From Siphonodentalium dalli (taxonomy: Eukaryota > Mollusca > Scaphopoda > Gadilida > Siphonodentaliidae), in NCBI GenBank assembly GCA_032622095.1, contig CP136065.1, positions 110,523,195 to 110,587,194 on the forward strand: a stretch of 64,000 nt of DNA. Direction: 5' to 3'. Both the position numbers and the translations under genes were made by a program. Below the pieces are notes generated by a model. The model did no database searches and was not told where the DNA came from. It saw nothing but the letters and a program-made list of their open reading frames with translations. Below, piece by piece: positions 55,890 through 64,000 of this stretch (its first letter is position 1; every line of letters starts with the position of its first letter).

Positions 55890-58044
55890 CGGTCAGATGC
55901 TCGCAGCCCGTTTATATATAACCATGGGTATATGCGAGAAATACACAACAAAAACACACTCCACAGTTTGAATCGATAAGCCTTGCCCTGTGTATTTTGA
56001 TGTTGCGTTTTTAGACAATCGGTCTTCCGTATCATTTCTACAACACAATTATCGTCTTACTTGCAGCACGACTTATCACTTGCAGCACGACGGAAGCGTT
56101 TTCATTCAGAGTATGGTCAATATATTGCCGCCAGTGCAGTGTATTCTCGGATAGAAAACAAATAGGCCTATGCCGAAAGCAGAAACTAAGTTGCGAGGGG
56201 TACCCCTGGTTGAGTCTGGGATATTTGGCACTCGGGACTTGGCTAGAGGGTTTTCGTTGGGGTGGTCTTCACCTTGGATTGTCCAACGGCACCCACCCCA
56301 TTGAACCACACCAAACTCACAAGTTTGCGTGATTCAATTTGCACCACACCCTCCGGTGCTTTGATTTTCCCCAAATATTCCCTCACAGACTACTAGATGG
56401 TAGCCCATTCTAAATGAACCAGTAGTCTTGTGGCCACTGTCATGCAGGGGGACGAACAGGATGGTTCGGCCCATTCAAATTTACACCCCGATTTATTTTT
56501 CTTAAATTATTTAGCAAGTAACTACAGGCAAGGACACAGAACACACGGTCGGCCGATGGTTAGGCCCGATGTGAGAACATTTTGAAAATATGAACATGAA
56601 AATTTGACAATCCTAGCATCTAGACTGGCCTCAAGCTTTCCAGTTCGGGGAATTTTTAACCTGACACTCACCCTTAGGTTTGAAAATTGCCAACTGATGG
56701 CCATTTCAGTCCATAATTTTGCAAATGAAAGGGAAATATGCAAATGTTGGTCTAAAAACAACAAATTCGTCACTAAGAAATTGTTAGAAAATCAAACTAC
56801 GAGAACAATTTCAATATAATTTTGGTGTGAATTTTCCAATTAATGTTGCATTAGGTTTGACTACAGTTTGGGGGTACCCCCGTAAGACCCCTCCATAATC
56901 ACCCCTGTCGACACGTCCCCGTTTGGCACCCATGCTAAGAGCGCGGTCTTGCATTCACTGAAGACGAGAAATCGTCGATACTAAATTATGTCTGGTGGCA
57001 CCCGGGGAGGAGTCAGGGGGCTACATCCCCAACCCCTGTCGGGGAGGGATAGCCACCCACCGTCGGTGAGATCCACAATGGTCAACCCGGTAGCTAGAGC
57101 CCACCCCTGTCTGTTGGCCTCTCTACAGGGTTCGCGCTGCCACTTGCCAAATTTGCCAATGGCAAAAATAATTCACATTTGGCAAAAAATATTTTCATTT
57201 GGAAAAAGTTTTGACAAGTCACTTTTTAATTCCTCAAGCAATTTGAAAAAAAATATTGGTCAATCAATACCATTAATTTCAGGAAACTCTTACATTATAA
57301 TTATATTAGTGGTGTTTTATAAGGTGTATGGAAAGTTAACACCTCTATTTGGATCAGTTAGTCTCATAGCATTAGTACTGATGGTTGGAGGAATTACTAA
57401 TCCTCCTGTGATGTGCACTTCTTCTGATGGAGAAACCTTTCTACCATTGTATTGTTCGGTGATTGGCTTATTGTTGTATGATAAACCACAATAGAGATGC
57501 GAGTATAATTAATTAACTAACTGCTTTTCTATCGATATCAAAAGTCGTTCAAACCGCGAGTGTCGAAACATAAGACTTAAGGTTGCAGAAAATGATACTA
57601 TTAGGGATAGCAATTGGCAGTTGCTAAATTAATTTGGCAAACAATATTTTCATTGGCAAATTATTTGGCAAAAGTAAATTTCGGTACAGCGCGGACCCTG
57701 CCTCCCTTTTTCATATAAATGCTATTTCTAAAAACCCTTAAACCAACTCGACGTGCGATTTCCCTGCGCTCCTGTTGCGTAAATTCTAGTATAAAAATTG
57801 TGTCTATTTCAGACAAAGTTCAAACAATAAATATGACCAACCAAGACATAGAAACCTCTAATCTGATTACCAATCCAACAACACCAGTCGAACATGATTA
57901 CCTTTCAAAGCAATAACACCGGGCACCAGGTTACGAACAACCACAGGCACACACACCATGGATGAATACACGGTCAAAAGAACGGCGTTTTTTGTACGGT
58001 TATATCTCGCATTTACCAATAAACGGGCTACGAGCATCTGACTG
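55890..58044. mobile_element. 2.15 kb insertion with about 45 bp terminal inverted repeats
   Basis: The left end GGTCAGATGCTCGCAGCCCG...tatgcgag is mirrored at the right by ctcgcat...CGGGCTACGAGCATCTGAC. The satellite resumes on both sides, so the ends are well placed. No transposase is recognised. The interior holds short ttggcaaa-rich blocks at 57135-57195 and 57640-57690 and one membrane-like frame. It is probably a non-autonomous DNA transposon. The target duplication was not resolved. Confidence 0.65.
57247..57494 (+). CDS. Hydrophobic exon-like frame inside the 2.15 kb insertion
   Basis: After a TTAATTTCAG acceptor-like site (57275-57284) the frame reads GNSYIIIILVVFYKVYGKLT and then FGSVSLIALVLMVGGI and a short polar end before TAG. 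It could be a captured terminal exon of a multi-pass membrane protein or a chance frame. The longer open frame starting at 56988 looks non-coding in its first half. No family is recognised. Confidence 0.3.
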
Positions 58045-58627
58045 TATGTTTATATCTCTGTTCCTCATTCCAGTTATTCGGAATAATGTACGTTTTTAGC
58101 TAATTTCCGATTCACCGCTCGACGTTCCTGGCCAATTATACGCCAGGTTCTCAAAAGTAGTGTTTAAGTGTTGCAATATTAAAGAATGGGATTGGCTATG
58201 CTTCCGAATGATGCATAACATGTATTGTTTCATTGCGTAAAATGCCAGAAAATTAAGTTTATATCTCTGTTGCTCATTCCTGTTACTCCGACAAATTTAC
58301 GTTTTTAGCTAATTTCCGATTCACCGCTCGACGTTCCTGGCCAATTATACGCTTAGTTCTCAAAAGCAATGTTTAGATGTTGCAATATTAAAGAAGCGGA
58401 GTGGCTATGCTTTCGAAAGATGTATAACATGTGTTGTTTCATTACGTAGAATGCGAGAAAATTAAGTTTATATCTCTGTTCCTCATCCCGTTACTCGGAA
58501 AAATTTACGTTTTTAGCTAATTTCCGATTCACCGCTCGGCGTTCCTGGCCAATTATACGCATAGTTATCAAAATTAGTGTTTAAATGTTGCATAATTCAT
58601 GAAGAGGATAGGCTATGGTTTCGAAAT

Positions 58628-59162
58628 ATATATGATACTAGCAGGTGGACCCGACTTCGTCCGGGCTGTTTCCCCTCTGCTTTTCGGCGAATTGCGCGAT
58701 TGACCTTGAATTGTCCATTTTGAAGGTCAAGGTCATGTTGGTCACGATTTAACCCGTCCAAAACACTGCCCGGACAAAGTACCCGACAAAAGTACCCGTC
58801 GAAATCCATCCGGTTTTACCCGATTTGACCTCGAATTGATAATTTTAAAGGTCAAGGTCAGGTCGGTGTCACGATTTGACCCGTCCAAAACACTCAGTGG
58901 TCAAAAGTACCCCTACGTATCAAATTTCGTCGAAATCCCATAAAAATTCGCGATTTGACCTTGAATTGACCCGATTTCAAGGTCAAGGTCACGTCGCACG
59001 GGCAAATTAATAGGCCCATGCCACTCCCCGGCCGAAAGTAGCACCACATACCAAGTTTCATCGAAATCGGCTGGGCCGTTTTCGAGTCGATCGCGAACAC
59101 ACAGACACACACACGCCCTCTCTCTCTCTCACACACACACACCCTCACACCCTCACCCACAC

Positions 59163-59193
<31 letters not shown>

Positions 59194-59216
59194 TTTCCCA
59201 AAATATATAATAGATG
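58628..59216 (+). repeat. Inserted copy of the GGTGGACCCGACTTCGTCCG family
   Basis: It is the same family as 30048-30935. It begins ctagcaggtggacccgac, has three ttgaccttgaattga subunits, then ccaagtttcatcgaaatcgg, and ends in a (CA)n tract and AAAATATATAATAGATG. It splits a satellite unit, so it arrived after the array formed. Confidence 0.8.
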
Positions 59217-61149
59217 TATTGTTTCATTGCGTAAAATGCCAGAAAATTTAGCTTATATATCTGTTCCTCATTCCTGTTACTCGGAATGTTTTAGTTTTTG
59301 CTAATTTCCGATTCACCGCTCGACGTTCCTGGCCAATTATACTTTTAGTTCTGAAAAGTAGTGTTTAAATTCTGCATTATTCATGAGGTAGTGAGGCTAT
59401 TCTTTCGAAATATATATGATAGGTATTATTTCATTGCGTAAAATGCGAGAACATTTAGCTTTTACATCTGTTCCTCATTCCTGTTACTCGGAATGTTTTT
59501 CGTTATTTGCTAGTTTCCGATTCACCGCTCTATATTCCTGGCCAATTATACGCTTAGTTCTCAAAATTAGTGTTTAAATGTTGCAATATTCATGAAGTGA
59601 AGAGGCTATTCTTTCGAATGATGTATAATATGTATTGTTTCGTAGCGTAAAACGTGAGAAATATGAGCTTATATATCTGTACCTCATTCCTGTTACTCGA
59701 AATAGTCATTTTGTTACTCGGAAGTGGTTCCTGTTCCTCGTTCCGTTCCTGTTACTCGAAATAGTCAATCCCATACTTTACAGATGGAGAGTGATGCATG
59801 GTCGTCGTATTGATCATTATACGAGGACATGATAAAGTTATATAGCATACATGTACATATATAGAATGGAAAGCTTAGATCTCAGCATCTGAGAATATAC
59901 TCGAGTTCGGTGGGAACTCCAGTGTACGGCAACGTAAAATATCATCCGACAAGTGACTATGTTGACAATTGCGTCTGAGGATATTGCAGGCGAACAACTT
60001 TACGGATCGGATAGTTCGAGGAATCCTGGAAAAACACCAGTGTATTGCGCATATACCACGGTAAGGATATAGAAAGGAAAGTGGTGTGGAACTGTTGGTA
60101 ACTCACAGGAAGGAGGCGACAAACAGTGGCCCAGCGAAGAAATATCTTTTCATGAAACCCCACATTTATGGAATCGTAATAACGCGGCTCAGGAATACCG
60201 GATCAGAATACTTGTGTAACCTGACTGAAATTGGTGAAGTTCGTGAACAGAGAGAGATGCGAGAACACAATTGTGATAAATGCAGATTCAATTGCAGTAC
60301 AACAGTTACCGATGTTCAGAGACAGGAGATCTTGGACAGATGATAGAAACACCTGCCAACATCGAGGGAAAGGCGCCGGGATACATCATGCTCATATCAC
60401 CTACGAGATGAGGTTCAGGCAAGGTGCTTCACAATTTGCCCAGATAGTGTTTATGCAGAAATGTTCTATTTAGGTTAATACCCCATTATTTAGATAAGTA
60501 ATTGAGAATGACGTCAGCTAGTTTTATAATGAACCATAACAACTAGGGCATGTTGTCACATGTGAGCAGGGGATTTTTAAATTCGGGTTTGAACATTGTT
60601 TTCTCAGAATGTTAAAACGTGGAGATAGTACCTTTCTGCGCGAGACCCTCAATACACGAGGTGTCTTCTCTACATCGAGAATGTGCATGTCTGTCTACAT
60701 GTAACACAACGGGGAATTTTAAATTTGACAAAGTAACAACATATTTTGTGTACAATATAGCAATAGTATATATATATGTTCATATATGAATATTATGACG
60801 CCTTCGGTTGCAGATTATTCAATTGTAGCAACCCGAAACGACAAATGCAGGCATAATTATTGTCTAAAGTAAAATATATACATGTATAGATATGTTAAGA
60901 GCTCAAGAGGGCACTGCTAATGATTTCAACTGAACGTCCATCCGCTCCACCAAATGTTTCAGCTGACCTAGCGATTCGTCGGAGTTAACCGCTCCCTGCA
61001 CATTCCAATTTAATTAGGTATGGCTTATTCATCGCACGTATGATTGTGTTGTCAGCGGACAAAAATTACACAGTCTACAAGTCCCGTGCAAATTGCAAAA
61101 TATACGATGTATACGTGAATTACATACACTTGTGTATCCACCCTAAAAC

Positions 61150-62090
61150 TTATTCCGGTACAGTTTTATTAAATACATTTTAATTGAAATGACGTATATA
61201 TGTTGCGCACATTACTTGCACGGGTAATGATGGGCAAGTTATCATAAACGTACATGGATATACTGTCCCTACATAAGTTACAAGAAACAAGAAGTTAACA
61301 ATGCGGATTACAAACATGGTTTGGTATGACATGTAGAATATTCTGATAGTTTTGCACACCCATTGATTTATTGTTTGCGAAATACATCAAAATACAAGAA
61401 CGTTTCAAAGGTTCAATAAAACACGCTGTCTTATCCTTGGACACGCAAACATATCACGTGACATAATTTTCAATTCACTACTAGCTATCGGCGAGGTGTG
61501 CAATAAATATAGGTTTCAGTTTCTACATACATTCATTTATATTTAGATTTAAACATAGTTTAATTGAAATAAAGTATGTTGTACACATTGCGTACACGGG
61601 AATTGCAGGACGAGTTATCAACAACTTACATGAACATACCGTCCATACTGATAGTATAGCTACATGTACAAGAAGATACCACTGCGGAATTCAAACAGGT
61701 TCTGGTATGATAGGTAAAATTTTAGTATATCGTTTGGTAATTTTTCAGGAGACACAAACTTACATTATATTAATTATTTATATTAATTTGGCTGTTGTTT
61801 ATCTGGTGTAGCTAATGTCTGAAGAATGGCAAAACACACCCTTTGAGAATATATAACTTAATCCCAAGCCGACCTAGTATGCTGCGAGTAATCATGTAAA
61901 ATTTTGCAAGAGCTATTTCGTTGGTTTAAACATATTTATTTATCAAAATGATATGGTGACGGGATTGGAGGACAAGTTCTAGCCACTTAGATGTACCTCC
62001 TCTCCCTATGACAACACTCAATACAACTTTACAATTATAGCAGCATAGTAACAGTGCATATACATATATAAGAAATATACAACAAAAGTT
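61150..62090. repeat. Diverged tandem repeat, about 385 bp period
   Basis: Blocks tttaattgaaat...gtatgttg, cacattgcgtacacgg, gacgagttatca, acatgaacatac and aaacaggttctggtatgat align between about 61155-61370 and 61540-61735. A weak third copy lies near 61925-62080. No coding potential. Confidence 0.6.
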
Positions 62091-63929
62091 TTGTTTGTGC
62101 TAGTCCCCCCTTAACCCAAGTCTGTGATATCAGGGTTTTTTTCTCTCATATAAATAACTTTCTCTCTCACTCCCTCCCCGGAGAATGAAAATGAGTCCAT
62201 TTTCAAAGCTGTCCAAGACTTTTTAAGAGACACTACTTTCACAGATACAACAAACTTTCAACTTACCCGAGATTGGAAAGAGATATGTCTGAAGGACTTC
62301 GACTCTTCCAAAACCCTGCATGTCAATCATTGAAACAAGCTCGGGGATCTATTTCGTTGCATTTGTTGTCAAGATAAGACGTTTTATTATCACAATGATA
62401 CGCCATTTGTCATTAGAATATAAACAAGAACAAAATGTCTTATCATGGATAAAAACAATGTTCTGATTGAGCTAGAGGTGTGACGTTTTCACACAAGATG
62501 GAGCCGTCGCGGGGAAGTGTTTGCGCATGTAAATAACGTTTTGCAACAAACAAAAACCCGACTTAGTAATATGTCATTTTGACTGCATGGATGGCGACGA
62601 TGTTTAGATAGTTATTTATAGATTCTATAACTGCTTCTCTATAATCAAAATGTCACCACTGAAACATTTCCCATCCGTTCAAGGTGGCTAATTAGCTATA
62701 GGATTCCGCTGTGATAAATACCAGGAATATTGGTTTCTCAAATCCGGCTCGGTGTCGACTGGGGCCAATTACGTGGTTTAAAAAGTACCATGACTGTTGT
62801 GTGCCTTATGTCGTGAGAAGACCGTATACGCAGAAATAATTGCCCTCAACGATCCAGCGACTGTTCATCCAGACTTGCTCCTAGTCAGGGACGTGAAGGA
62901 GATAATACACAAAAACGGCATGACTTATTCATACACCGCTGAAATCATATCGATGGAAAAAAGTACAATTAATGTCAAATACTGCCATTCCGTTGTAAGG
63001 AGGTAGTCCGAGGTACACGCATAGATTAGAACATAACGGAGACTGATATTCGCGGCAGGTTCGTAATCCTGGAATCGAAAGGATAATTGGACCATGATAG
63101 AAATAACTCTTTTTGTGGTTATTATTGGTCAGTTTTATATCATGGACTCAACTGGCATCACAATTCCTGATGCAGGTAAGTATTCAGACCTGATAGTATC
63201 ACGTACACCTCATGGTCGAACTGCTTTATCTCCTACGCCTTCGCATAATGAACTGCTACAATAAGAATTACGAATAGTTACTTGTAGTCGTGATTTTTTC
63301 GGACGGACCAAAAAGTTTTTGCAGAATTGACTACTATACGATTCCGTTATGAGAAAACCATGCTATACTCAAAAGCACGATATTGTTGAAAAATACGAAT
63401 GTAAATCAAATAGAATTTTTTTTCAAAAATCAGAATCGCTCAGTGTATTTTTGTGTTAGCATAAAAGAGCGGTCAAGCTAATTCCAATGATTTTTTATGT
63501 CTTGATTATAGAGTCGAGAATATCTTATTCATAAATATTTACACACTAAGTGTTGTCATCACTAAATCCAGCATTCTGATTGGTCGGCGCCCACGTGGCT
63601 AGTTGCAGTTATTTCTCGGTGAATGCGCAACGCCTCATTACACAAAGCTCATAACACCATCGATACGTCATTGGGTTTGGAAAGACGAACGCGTAATGTT
63701 TTGGGCGCATTTGGACTCGCGCAGGATTGACTAAATACATCATCGGGTTTCAATATGAAGAGAAATTGTTCCTATTAACTTTTGCCAAGGGTACTATTGG
63801 GTATTTTGGGCTGATCTTGTCACGATACACTTTTCGATTTAAATACAATTACAAAAGTGGCTTTTTCGCTAAATGTATATAAATATAAGGATTAACTGTC
63901 ATGTGGACTATTTTTATGGAGATGTAACC

Positions 63930-64000
63930 GTGAGGTAAGTGGTCATAACTTGTATGTAAAACCCTTCGGGTTTTACACAAGTTATGTCCACTTACCTCAC
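63930..64000. repeat. Hairpin at the window edge
   Basis: GTGAGGTAAGTGG...GTAAAACCC is mirrored across a ttc centre by GGGTTTTAC...CCACTTACCTCAC, with a 2-3 bp imbalance. The right arm ends exactly at the window edge, so a larger palindrome may continue. Confidence 0.85.

Larger units (their letters stand above)
55490..59775 (-). repeat. Satellite array, about 200 bp unit, reverse orientation, with nested insertions
   Basis: Units at 55490-55889, 58045-58627 and 59217-59775 carry tttatatctctgttcctcattc, ccgattcaccgctcgacgtt and gttctcaaaagtagtgttta. It is the reverse complement of the 34640-35665 array, down to the edge segment near 59730-59770. Two insertions split it (55890-58044 and 58628-59216). 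Confidence 0.85.
59776..64000. other. Unassigned host DNA
   Basis: No gene is recognised. The frames 60086-60343 and 62797-63006 (the latter contains PATVHPDLLLVRDVKEIIHK) have some protein-like composition but no clear splice context. Short AT-rich runs dominate. A diverged repeat and a terminal hairpin are listed separately. Confidence 0.4.

Overview
The window is AT-rich, repeat-dense animal DNA. There are no bacterial operons: coding runs are broken into exon-like pieces, GT/AG splice signals are visible, and non-LTR retrotransposons, minisatellites, foldback repeats and one large virus-like transposon fill most of it. A short repeat core near 2.14-2.21 kb (a GGTTTAACGTC block followed by CCATATCACGACC) resembles a motif I associate with bivalves, gastropods and brachiopods, so a marine lophotrochozoan, probably a mollusc, is my best guess. 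This is inference.

Layout. 1-7.5 kb: host DNA with short palindromes, duplications, a LINE ORF1 relic and a probable two-exon piece of a minus-strand host gene (3914-5340). 7.5-20.2 kb: two long arms of one repeat family in inverted orientation, each followed inward by the same minisatellite. Between them lie a CR1/L2/Jockey-like LINE on the minus strand (9371-13140), an ORF1 fragment, a roughly 260 bp tandem array and a 3' LINE relic. 20.2-33.7 kb: mostly unassigned, with a few possible minus-strand exons, short duplications and another LINE ORF1 relic. 33.7-38.07 kb and 55.3-59.8 kb: arrays of roughly 200 bp units, in opposite orientations on the two sides, with nested insertions. 59.8-64 kb: no gene recognised.

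The centrepiece is a complete-length Maverick/Polinton at 38077-55301 (17,225 bp). It has 1.4 kb terminal inverted repeats, AG...CT ends and a 6 bp target duplication (GGTACT). On the plus strand it carries a packaging ATPase, a small basic protein, a chromodomain integrase, a membrane protein with a PC4-like tail, a minor capsid (penton) protein, a small core-like protein, the double jelly-roll major capsid protein and an adenain-type protease. On the minus strand it carries a spliced protein-primed DNA polymerase and a two-gene cassette I did not expect: a tandem-PC4 protein immediately upstream of a TATA-binding-protein (TBP) homologue. All four TBP phenylalanines that intercalate in DNA appear to be kept. 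An unrecognised 186-aa gene sits beside this cassette.

The copy is decaying. The integrase, penton, TBP and polymerase genes contain single in-frame stops, all of them TGA, and the small core-like protein and the polymerase also carry frameshifts. The two terminal repeats differ at one codon as CGA versus TGA, which points to CpG decay as the source of the TGA stops.
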